Shown: piece after piece, positions 35,720 through 46,044 of the stretch
Position numbering within the stretch: position 1 is the first letter of the stretch
Layout of the letters: each line of letters starts with the position of its first letter
From: Amphirosellinia nigrospora
Lineage: Eukaryota > Ascomycota > Sordariomycetes > Xylariales > Xylariaceae
DNA length: 64,000 bases
NCBI GenBank assembly: GCA_004123355.1
Contig: SCHM01000005.1
Span: 868,001-932,000 of the forward strand
Direction of reading: 5' to 3'
Program-made: the position numbers and the translations under genes
Notes under the pieces: generated by a model
Database searches by the model: none
What the model saw: the letters and a program-made list of their open reading frames with translations, nothing else
Told to the model about the DNA's origin: nothing

Positions 35720-36602
35720 ATGCCACCCAACATGAGGCCCCTCATGCGCGTCGCGCGCATCCAACCCGCACTACGGATCCAGCGAGCATTCGCCAGCGGG
35801 CCGCTTCGGGCGGCACACCGGGCGAGTCGTCGGTGCAAGCGATGCCGATCGGGCCTACTACGAGGTCGATGCTCACAAAGCCCCAGCCCATCCCCTCGGC
35901 GAAGCCCGAGGAACCACCGACATCATCGCCAAGTCCCCACGATCAACAACTAAAAAGGCGGCGGCGGCGGCGCAAAAGCCGTCAAAGGAGGATACATCAT
36001 CATCAGGTACTACATCATCCAACACCAGCACCACCACTACTACCACATCCACGGTCCCACCCCAACCCACGTCAGAGCCCGCCACGGCGCAGGAGAAGGC
36101 GCGCATCATCTTTGGCTCCCGACTGGCCGGCCCCGCGGAGCGCGCTGACCGCTTACAGTCAATCCGCGATCGTAGCGTACGCGTCGCCGGCGTCCTGGTC
36201 CCGCCCCGGCCCGAGGAGCCCGACAACTGCTGCATGAGCGGCTGCGTCAACTGCGTGTGGATCGGTACCGGGACGATATGGAGGACTGGGCCGCCGCCTC
36301 GGCGCGCGCTGACGAGGCTTTGCGGGCTGAACGGGCGCGGGGACGGGGCGGGCTCCAGTGTTAGATGTGGGCGCGGCGGGCGGGATAGCTCTGTGTCAAG
36401 CGTGGACGAGGATGGAGGTGGCAGCGAGACGAACTGGCTCCCGGAGAGAGACGTGGCGAGGAAGACGGATCGTCCCAAGATCGCAAAGGACCTCTGGGAC
36501 GATGACTTGTACACTAATATCCCTGTCGGGATCCGCGAGTTCATGAAGCATGAAAAGAAACTCAAGAAAAAACATGAAGAAGAGGGCACGTTTGGCGCTT
36601 AG
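35720..36602 (+). CDS. Oxidoreductase-like (OXLD1-type) mitochondrial protein
   Basis: The ATG at 35720 opens an Arg-rich amphipathic leader (MRPLMRVARIQPALRIQRAF) typical of mitochondrial import. After a Thr/Ser-rich linker comes ARIIFGSRLAGPAERADRLQ, and then the diagnostic block PPRPEEPDNCCMSGCVNCVW followed by YRDDMEDWAAASARADEALR. The C-terminus is DLYTNIPVGIREFMKHEKKL and a Lys/Glu-rich end with a stop at 36600-36602. The CC-x3-C-x2-C cluster defines the oxidoreductase-like domain (PF09791 type, as in human OXLD1), which may bind a metal or form disulphides; the enzymatic name is historical. Three or four one-base frame changes split the piece set (near 35820, 35870, 36260 and 36370). 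Promoter shared with the CENP-O gene. Confidence 0.75.
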
Positions 36603-36991
36603 ACGAGCAAGGGTAATAAAGGATACAACAGTTTCCTTGATCGTGGTGCCTAAGGTATATACGCAAAGGAATGATACCCCTGAAGACAACAGTGAGGCGG
36701 CTTATACACAGCACATCATAGACACGTTACATATACAACTGACCCTTTCATGGTACTTTCACTAGTTTTTCATTTTTGTTGTTCGTCTCTTGGACTTACT
36801 AATGCGTTTATCATGTCTGGTCGTGTCCATGGGTGGCCGCGGCCATCTGCCAACATTACGTTTCTAATGTTTGCCGTTGTCCCTATTTCTGTTGGTGTCG
36901 CTATTCCTGGCCAGCCACACCCAGTGGCGTTGCCAAACTCGCTGGTTTATGCATACTCAACTATCCATTCATCATCGTTCTAGTCCGTTTA
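36603..36991. other. Intergenic between convergent genes
   Basis: 3' ends of the OXLD-type and phosphoribosyltransferase genes. No gene seen. Confidence 0.5.
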
Positions 36992-38088
36992 TTACGCAGC
37001 AGCCGTCTTGTTCTTCTGTTCCGCTGCTAGTTTATCATGCTCGTCGATGTCGATGGCCTCCCAGGGTAGCAGATCCAGACATCACCGACTGTCCGAGCAG
37101 CAATATATCTCGAGTCATCTATAGCATCTGCCGGAGGACGCCCTTCTTCTTCTTATCCTTGTTCTGTCGTTGTGACAGCTGTCAGCATGCCAATTCATCC
37201 AACACGGTCACGACTAAGCGTAACATGACATCACTTGGGTCCGATCCGGAAGGAGTAATAGCTAGAGGGAACTCACGTGTAATACAAAGATGCTGAACTC
37301 AGTCTTCTCGCCCCGCGGCCCAGCTTCTTGGAGACTTCCTCGACGTCCTTCTGGAGCTCCTTGACGGCGTACTCGAGGGTGGTGCGGGTGTCGTCAACCT
37401 CGTCCACAATGAGGATACGCTTACCGACGAGATTCTCCATACCACCGAGGCTGGTGAAGTCGAGCCACTGAGTGCGGGTGACGCGGGTGCCGATCTCCTC
37501 CACAACGCCGCCATCGGGATTGGCGTCATTCACGGGCAGCTGCTCGTACAGGGACAAACCGATAGCCTGGATAGGGATATTCGGGCTGCCCGGCTGCTTC
37601 AGGAACGACCGCAGGATACGCGCAGGCACGTACCCGCCGCCGCCGATGGCGATTATCAGCTGCGGCTGCAGCGTCGCCAGCATCTGCGGTGCGGCTTCCT
37701 GGCAGAGCTTATGGACCTATCAGGGACACACATAGCGGGGTTAGTGACACACACGATGCCAGCATCGTCCTCTCGGAGCTTGGTGTTGACAGTTGCGGGA
37801 ATACAAAGGACAGTGGGACATGTGGAAGTTATATAAAGGCCATGCGTCGTGTGTGCATGGACGCAGGTGCACGTCGATATATATCTATACGTATGCATAT
37901 GCGTATGTATATGTGTGTATGTGTGTATGTGTGTATGTGTATCATGGATGTGTATCATAGATGTGTATGTGTGTCGGGTGTGTGTGTTGGTGCGGCATGA
38001 CGATATGCATGTGAGGACGGGATCGCGGGCACATCATGTATAACAGTGAACGTACATCGTTGTAGGTGACGTAGACTTTCTCCACCAT
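36992..38088 (-). CDS. hpt1: Hypoxanthine/xanthine-guanine phosphoribosyltransferase, Hpt1/Xpt1 type
   Basis: Exon 1 (38088-38056) encodes MVEKVYVTYND. A 339-bp intron (37717-38055) with a TG-rich microsatellite follows, and exon 2 starts VHKLCQEAAPQMLA. The core shows LIIAIGGGGYVPARILRSFL and TRVTRTQWLDF. The PRPP-binding motif ILIVDEVDDTRTTLEYAV is complete with both acidic residues. Then come KTEFSIFVLH, an intron from about 37275 to 37180, and DDSRYIAARTVGDVWICYPW, ending EQKNKTAAA. This matches yeast Hpt1/Xpt1 in order and motifs. The enzyme salvages hypoxanthine, guanine or xanthine to nucleotides using PRPP in the cytosol. Two one-base slips occur, one in the CCCC run at 37311-37314 and one near 37062-37070, both in conserved blocks; they look like sequence errors. 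Choice between hypoxanthine and xanthine preference is not possible from sequence. Confidence 0.9.
37889..37998. repeat. TG/GTAT-rich microsatellite inside the hpt1 intron
   Basis: Runs of GTATGTGT with two near copies of ATGTGTATCATGG(A) form an impure tandem repeat of about 110 bp. It lies fully inside the first intron and explains that intron's unusual length. Confidence 0.8.
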
Positions 38089-40462
38089 CTTGTCGACTTG
38101 TCGGTAAAAATCTGATTGTATCTCTTTTATTCTTGCGACTTGTGTATGTATGTAAAGGGAAGCAGAAGATAGAGGTTGAGAGTAAGGGGACGGAGGACGA
38201 CGACGTCTAAATTACGAGGTAAATAAGGAAAAGAGTAAACATAGGGATCGGAAACCGCAGAGCCTAATCTAGGGATAAGACTAGGTACATAGAAAATAAA
38301 GTTGAACCCTGAATTCTGATGGCGGGAAAAAAATTTCAAGTCAGACAAACATGCAGCAAACTTTAGCGCGTTTTGGCGGTACAGCACCTTCTTTGAGCTA
38401 GGCCGGACCATTTTTGGTGGGATCCCGGGTCTTTCCAAGTTTCAAAGGCATCTTACTGGGCCAGTGGCGAAGGGTGACTGTTTCTAGAAGCTGTAGGGCC
38501 CGTCTTCACCGGTCCTCGCCGGGCTTGGGTCTGCTTGGGTAACCATCTGGTGCGTGGTTTGGCGGCGGTTTCCAGGCCTGTCCAGGTGGGCTGAAGGCAC
38601 AAGGCAGGCATAAGGCAAGTTATGGAGCACAAATGGAGGGTCGAGGAGGGGTTGAGGGTCGACTACATTCTCTGCTCCATCGCTCCTATCCAATCATGCA
38701 GGCATTGGACTTGCCCGAAAAGGCAAGTCGTTGCTGGCAGAAAGCTTGCCATTTAACCTCTAGCTCGACAGCGACAGCATAATTAGGTGGTCGGGACAAA
38801 GTCAATGGGTTTCTGCAGTTATAAATCTTATTGAAGTAAAGTAAAGTCGCTACGGAAGTAAACAAGAATGAAATGCTTGACCACTTCGAAACTCACGATG
38901 ACTTCTCAGTATAGTAACAACATGATCTTGTGATCAGACTTGTTATCTATCTAGGTAGGTAATCATCTTTTATATTTTGATACTTCCAAACAGGATATTG
39001 TCTTATGGGCCTCGCATTCTCGGGTTGAAAAATGGCTTAGTCATCCCGTTTGCCAACAACTCACTGGACATAGCAATGTCTGACAGTTTCAACCTACTCG
39101 GTGATATCCACTCTCTGTCTGCCAAGCCCGAGAAGCAAGGTTTATTTATTATAGTTAATGTTCAGTCACACATGTTCAAACCATATGGGTGATGCTCCTA
39201 ATCCTCGAACTTACATGAAATAGCAGCCGCTTATTGTGCCTCTCAATCCTCCCTAAAGCGTAAACGATTAAGATTAAACGTAGTCCTAGCATGACAAAAC
39301 AAAAAGTAGGTTACAGCATGAAAACAGTTCCCTCGTCATGTAAGTAGTTTCCGGCGTTCATATTCTCGGAAACCATACCATCATTTGTCGGATCCTTACT
39401 TCAATCTTAGCCCGATGTAGACAACCATTCAGCAGGAACATATAGCAAACCTACTAATCTTAGGTAAGAAATATCTATCCTCCGTCATAATCATAACACA
39501 GGACGGGCACATTCTCAAGGCCGAGAGAGTTCAAACTTTCTTGTGTTTTGTCTATATAAGTCTCCCCTCGCCCAGCAAAACAACCCCATCTCAGACTTCT
39601 CATACTCATCTTCATCATTCCAACATTGTCATCAAATACTATACATCTTAGACCTATATCGACAACAAATATTTCTTTTCCCTTCTATCAATAATTATGA
39701 GTCCCCAGACTATCCTACCTACAGCAGGCAGCTTTCCACATCGTCAGCAATTTCGGCATTGGTTCCCCTGCCACCAGGCCGCCGCCGCCACCGCTACATG
39801 CTGCGGTAGATATCTATTCCAGATAGGTAAGGCTTCCCTATTTCTCCGCCCTCTAAAAATGTATATCCAATCCACGACAGCCGAACAAGAGCAACTGTAA
39901 ATACGGAATAGGGACGTCGGCTAATTGACTTCATAGAATTTGCATGTGAAACAAGCCTTATCCGTCTTGTGCGAAGGTTGGTGCGGATTGTCTAAGGAGC
40001 ATCGTCCAGGGATCATCGGCAAATGATGTAAAGACCTGTCGATGAGCATCATCGAAGCCCTGGGTCACTGCGAATGGCATACTTCTTCCCTATACGTACA
40101 TATCTCAGGGACGATACGCGTCTCCAGAAGGGTTCGGTAGCTAAAGATCTTGCTGGTTGCGGTGAAGCCGGCCGCCATCGAGGAAGGGATCCATGGCGAG
40201 TTTCCGGGGCCAAAGCTCGAAGAGGTCAGATTGGCTTTAACGCCTGACGTTCGCTGCGAGTGCGCCAGAGTCTAGGGGATCATCCGGTCGAGTTCTACTT
40301 CTGCCTCTACTTGGACTCACTTGATCAAAGCCCAGTATACCTGTCCAATTTCCGGAAACCGTTTATAAAACCTCATCGGATCCCTATAAGCGACGTGGCA
40401 ACGACATCCACTTTCTCGTGTCAGCCTCAACCCTACTCAAACGTTTCAATTAATTCGAAAAC
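38089..40462. other. Mostly gene-free stretch of 2.4 kb
   Basis: Upstream region of hpt1 at the left. A 67-codon frame at 39697-39900 has a TATA-like TCTATATAAG about 150 bp before it and four Cys (CH and CC pairs), but no known domain and no signal peptide; it is not called. CTATCTAGGTAGG at 38949-38961 belongs to the dispersed palindrome family. Confidence 0.45.
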
Positions 40463-40816
40463 ATGAAGCACTTTCCAAGTACCTTACCACACTCCCCTTC
40501 CGTATCCCGGCACATGCCACGGCCGTATGTCCAATTTCGTTGCCGCTTTGCTTGCGAGGGACAGCCCACTCCGACTCGGCGTCCCCATCACAACTCGGCC
40601 TGCAAGGTCCGTATGACGCATTACATACTAACTCGACCTGCAATGCCGGTGGGCGTCGAAGAGTTAGAAGAAGACACCGCTCACAACATCACCCATACCA
40701 TTTCCGGGCTCGGAGGAACGAAGCCGATTTTGTACGAGAGAAATGACAGTAGAACATGTCGCGGAGATACGGAGTCTATATTAGGTACCGTTGTAGCGGA
40801 TGGAGACACAGATTAA
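40463..40816 (+). CDS. Possible small protein of 117 residues, unrecognised
   Basis: An uninterrupted frame with an ATG at 40463 and a TATA-like TTTATAAAA about 90 bp upstream. The product begins MKHFPSTLPHSPSVSRHMPR, is basic and His/Arg-rich in its first half, and acidic in the second (VEELEEDTAHNITHTISGLG). I see no signal peptide, membrane segment or known domain. Support is only the promoter-like element and the intact frame, so it may be chance. Confidence 0.25.
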   Translation: MKHFPSTLPHSPSVSRHMPRPYVQFRCRFACEGQPTPTRRPHHNSACKVRMTHYILTRPAMPVGVEELEEDTAHNITHTISGLGGTKPILYERNDSRTCRGDTESILGTVVADGDTD

Positions 40817-41534
40817 CATTTGGGGGGCGCGGCTCCCTGCGTACAACTGGTGGGGCCGCAAACACATTCTACAAGCAAGACAGAATTCCCGGGGTGCGCA
40901 GAAACCAGCAGATAATTTGGAAAACCTCCTAGTCACCGGTTGAGGACCACTCGCAGATTCGTTCCCTCTTTGGCCGCTTCTTCAAAGCAGCCAAAAGAAA
41001 ATATCGAGTCGAGAGCAACATGGATATCCTTCTGCATCTTGTTAACCCTCCAATCATTCATTTTCCCTTAGTGTCGGATAAGCCAGAAAGGCAGATGTGA
41101 ACGGCATAGAGGATTTTGTGCTTCGTGCAATAACAATAGTCAATACTGGGATCCCGATAGTTGAACTTGTGGTGGTATTACTATAGTTAGAGATTCATTG
41201 CAAGCATTATACGCGTCACAAACCCAGTATATAGTTAGCGATATACACTTTTTGTTGCACGGGCTCTAGATATATCCTCGTGAAAGCTATCTGAATATAT
41301 AGAAGTTACTTTGTCTGTGTGGTTGTGCCTCGTGACACTGCGAAATGCAAGACTTGCACCATAGCAGGACTTTGAAGTTGCAGCATGGGATACAACATAG
41401 CCTGCTCGCTTTGATCTTATATAGAGACATCAAACATCTATCGTCATAAGCATTCTAAAATAAGCCTTAACACGGATATTGCTACCCCTCCATCTAGATT
41501 GAACCAAGGAACCTATCTACCGCGTGAATGACTG
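40817..41534. other. Intergenic
   Basis: No gene seen; includes the 3' flank of the Zn2Cys6 gene on the minus strand. Confidence 0.5.
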
Positions 41535-44501
41535 CTATCTCATGAAATCCAAAAACCCACCACCGAAGAACCCTTCCATGCTCGGGAACATGGCATGATC
41601 GCCCAGATCAAAAGATGGTAACGCATCATTTGGATCGACACCATGTCCCGTTGACGTGAGCATGTCGTCCTCAGAGTAAGCATGGATATGTCCAGCCGTT
41701 GGCCCTGAGTATCATCCTGGCCATCTTGAGACAAGGTGCCTAGATCCGCTCGACCGTGTACACTCTCACGAAGATCGTGATCCGTAGGACCTACATCAGC
41801 TTGCGAGAACGTGGGAGAGCGAATTCTTGCTTCCACCTTTCGTATGGCCAAAGCTCCGTACTTGTACGACCACGCCTTGCCTGGCGACGTCTGGACCCAT
41901 TGATCGAGGCGCATAATGAGCCGCAGCACGACGGCATTTGGAATCTGCGACTGTGAGGCGTCGTAGTGCGCGAGCACGAGCGCACAGTACCCGAGGCACA
42001 CTAGAGCATTCGGTGTCAGTCGTCACCATTTCAACGTGATCGCGAAGGTTTGGAGGGCTTCTAGGCATAACATTGATTTGAAACGAAATATTCATCCTAT
42101 GAAGGCCGCTAAACAAGGAAGAAACGACTCAGATTTAGGGGTGGAATGGAGAGGACTAACAGCATGTGCAGGTTGGTGCGGTATCTCGTAAAAAAGGAGG
42201 CATCTCGAGGAAAGTTTCCAGGACGATTTTGGCGTACTTGCAGACGTTTATGCGGAGGAGATCAGCCGCGGTGTTTTCCGTCTTACCACCTGATGGCGAG
42301 TGGGAAGTCTCCTCCCTAGTGGTTTCCGACTCGGCCCAGTTTGAATCATGGCGTTCGGCAGACACTGGGGTCTTGCCATCTGTCTTGGATGCCATCGAAG
42401 CAGCACCTGTTACGGGCGTGTTGTCGGTGGAGAGAAGGGAGGTAGAACCTAATGCATCCCCTGTCTTGCCGAGAGCTCGGACGGCTAAGATCAAACAAGC
42501 TGCGTTGTACCCTATTCGAAGCATGGAGGAAGTAGGAAGAGCTATGTGTTTCCACCATTAAAATCAGCACGTAGATAGTATCGGTGCACGCGACATACTA
42601 AGGAGGTGGTTCCATCTCTGCTTCCACGTGCGAAACTCCTCACATTCACGTCCATCGCTCGGGTATGATTCTTGAAGAATCTTCTGATGTAGGATGGAAT
42701 ACAGCATGATCTCGGCTACTAGCATTCCGTCTTGCATGGTCGCCTGGTAGAAGCTGAGTACTTCAGCAGTAAGAGTTAGTTACTTTTAGTCCGAGGCAAT
42801 GTTCAAGGTGTTTCAAGTAATATGAGAGCTTCGGTGACCAATGTAATCCTGGCTGAGGGAAATCGGTGATGTATCTTGTAGGGTGGAATAGTGTCAAACA
42901 CGTCTAAAGCCCACTCACGAACGTTGCACTGATTGATATGTGACCCCTTCGGGATAATCGATGGCCGGCCGGTCGTCGCGGCCCACCTACAGTAAACTTT
43001 AGCTACGAAGCTCTTCAAGATAGAGCGGGCATGATGGGTAGGATAAGAGCTTACTGAAGGTGGTGCAGACATATCGTTGACCAAAGATGCATGGTCCGGT
43101 GATCCTCTATCGTCGAGCTTCCTTTTCTGAGTCGATTGACAATTTGTGTGAAATAAATACTGAGCATGGCTTGCTTGACGCAGTAACCAGTCAATAACCA
43201 GCTATCGATGTACTCGACGCCTTGCTAAGTACAATTAGCATCGGCCCATCAAGATGATTTGTCTTGTGACTATAACTCGCTTACGCTGCTCGGTGTTGGC
43301 ATTGTTGCTCATGATAAACATAGCATTGAGGTCTTCCATGTCCAGAGGACTGCACAGCACTGCCTGGCCTAGGGTGATGCGCACCTGTTCGTATATTTGG
43401 CGATGCAAAGGCGTGCCGCATATATCATCGCGATAGACAACACCGATCAAGCAGCAGACACTATGCAAGAATGCTGACACTTGTCGTGCTTCGCCACAAT
43501 GTTTCAATTCGTCATAGCTACGCACAAGTAGCGTGTGACCTTGATACTTAATGAAGCTGTGTGTAAGAGAATAAGAATCAGTTCATCGAGTTTGTGACTT
43601 GAGTGGTTCTTGATGCGCGCCAGCTTACAGTTCAATCAACTCGCTTGCCGTCTGCTCGTCGAGCAACTGCAACTGCACGAGATCAGGGTTCCCATGCCCA
43701 ACCATCCTACGGTAGCCCAAGGTGACATGTTGACTGATCTCTCTCAATACGACAATGGGCGCTGACTTCGATCCTCTATCCACCGGGTTCAAGAGGTATT
43801 CGGGGTCTGGGGGCTCGTGGCTCGCCGTCGGCGCTCCATCTTCCTGGCCGTCTGAGTCTGCGTTGGCCCGGGAAGAACGGCTCGAGCCGTGCCGCTCGGA
43901 TCCTAATGCTTGAATCATGGTTTTAATCTCCTTTAAGGCATCTTCATGGCGTTGTAGTCTAGTATTCGATTGTCATGTTAAACATCCATTCATGTACAAT
44001 TGCTGCAGGGGAGGGGGCTTATTCTATGGCATGAAAACGCCCAATAATAAGTTCTAGTTGTATCCGTACCTCTCCTCAACACCCGGGCGGTACGCCTCGG
44101 CGGAGCTAGGATGCGGCGATGCATCATTTTGTCCGCGTAGAGAACATGTTATTCTAACAGGCAAGTGAGATAGATGTCAGCTCCCTATTTCAACGGATCG
44201 CGTTGGATAGATGGCGGGATGCAATGCACCTTAAGGTCTGACAGCGGTGACATCCTTGAGCTCCGGGGTCATATTCGCATCTACACTTCAACCTTTGGCA
44301 CGACAGGCAGGAGAAAGCCCTTCGTCGCCGCTTCTGCGTCGGGTCTCTGTTGGCATTTTCATCGACAGAGCTTCGTCTTGTTGCCGTTCTCTTCTTAGGC
44401 GGGCCTGGGCTTGGGACTGGGACTGGGATTGGACTCGGCCCCTCAGTGCCCACCTCAGGGGTGGCGTCAGGGCTCTTCCGCCGCGGCGTGTTGCGTTCCA
44501 T
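41535..44501 (-). CDS. Zn2Cys6 transcription factor with fungal-specific TF domain
   Basis: The ATG at 44501 leads through a Pro-rich stretch and a basic patch (QKRRRRAF) into the zinc cluster SCLSCQRLKCRCEYDPGAQG and CHRCQTL. A 76-bp intron (44154-44229) precedes RITC, which supplies the sixth Cys at the proper x6 spacing. The loop between Cys 3 and 4 is eight residues, as in a known long-loop subgroup. Later exons show HHQ-type middle-domain blocks: VSAFLHSVCCLIGVVYRDDI, LHRQIYEQVRITLGQAVLCS, and QWAATTGRPS-like sequence near 42960-42990. Another block is VVLRLIMRLDQWVQTSPGKA near 41890. The best C-terminal frame ends PSMEGFFGGGFLDFMR with a stop at 41535-41537, a typical end for this family. 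It should act in the nucleus; targets are unknown. Several introns and at least one or two frame slips (near 41700-41780 and 42960-43080) make the exon map provisional. Confidence 0.8.
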
Positions 44502-46044
44502 GTCCTTGGATGAGCTTTTTTGACATTTGAGGTGATCTAGATAAACAGCCGCCGGAAATCGCTGGTGACAGTGCTTGGCTCTTCACGCCGCCCACAGATC
44601 TTTTTACGTAGGCCCACATATCGTCATATGCCAAGCTTATGAACCGCCGGCTATCGGTGGCCTCGTGTAGCACTACAACGTCTAACATCTATTATCCAGA
44701 GTCAATTATCTATCGTGTATGTTAGCACTTTCAAAATACCAGCACCTTACATGTGCATTCTCTATCGGTCTTAGGTTGCTTGGTTGGTTGTTTCTTTCGC
44801 TCGATTACTTACTCCTTTGATGCCGCCACAAAAGCCAAATGAGTGACAGAGCTACTCACTCTTAACTACCTAGATTTACCGTACCATATCCTAGGCAGCG
44901 GTTCTCATCGAGTCTAGGGGTTTCATACAAGCACGTGGAAACAGGGTCTTTATAAAAACTACTATGCTACTTAAAAATGAAGCTGCCAATGTGTTTTCCA
45001 CCATTTATCCTACTGCTTTTATGCTTATATGTCAGGTGGTTTGGCTCCAGAGTGAAGTAGGGTCGCCGTTAGGTCACTGGTAGGCAGAAGTATAGGGGTA
45101 AGGGCTTAATATCATTAATTCCTGAACCTTTTCCTATTACCTAGGGAGGCCGTAGGTCTTTATATATCCAATCTCTATTTACTAGACCCACTTCGGGTAC
45201 CAGCTAGCCACCTGTTACCCTGTCGCCTGGCATTATATCACGATCTACTTTGGTGGTATAATGCAGGGAAGAAGGAAAGAAACAAACGAGACCGTTCATA
45301 TTAAACGTATTTACCTAATAGATAGACGGCTGTCACGTAATTAACTGGTTTGTTAGCAAAATATAAGTTAGGCTATTGTTCGAAATAATTCAAGAACGCC
45401 AGTCGAACGAGTGGTTCGCCGAATAACTTGTCTAGGTTATTCAGTTCTTTATCCCTTATTGTGGTATCAAGCATTCGATTCACACGAGCTCCAGCTAATG
45501 GCAATTCTCTTGACCACGAAAATCAATTTTCGAGGACATTTTTCATGGCATATTACGTTTCGGCCTTCTCGCTGGATCAGCTTAAATTGGTTTTGATGTT
45601 GTTAAACTATTCACTTATTAGCTGTGCCTTTTACTAAGGTTTCAGAATGTTGTTTGGTTTATGTCGAAGAGTTATCTCTGTTGTTATCCCCTAAGTGTGC
45701 CTTTAAAATATGTCAAGCCCTACTAAATAAAATCAATTCTAAGGGCTTCCCTCTTCCTGCTACTTAAATAGGCCAGTGCCTTCCCTTATTATCTGCTTTG
45801 CTGCAGCCGCCTCTGTTTTCTTTTGCAACAATTGGCCAGGCCTTTTGTCCACGTACTTGTCTACTTCGACTTTTTCTGTCAGACTCTTTGCCGCAGATCA
45901 CACCGAGCACAAAACAGAAGTCTGTTGCGAATTGTAGTGCACGCAATTGTAATTCATTTTCAACACTCGAGATACTCCCAACCTTTGCCGACTCATTCTC
46001 CAGATAAGTTTGTTGGATTTGACTAGACGTCTTCCGAAGAAAAC
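44502..46044. other. Divergent upstream region of the regulator and RID genes
   Basis: A/T-rich over 44850-45780 with many TAA/TTA steps; short frames only. No gene seen. A pyrimidine-rich part just before 46045 fits the RID leader. Confidence 0.5.

Noticed and set aside
35873-36589. 238-codon minus-strand frame opposite the OXLD-type gene
   Set aside because: Antisense shadow; the sense strand carries the diagnostic Cys cluster and the mitochondrial leader.
44502-46044. A/T-rich divergent region considered as a RIP-mutated repeat
   Set aside because: No second copy in the window to compare, and base composition alone cannot prove RIP.
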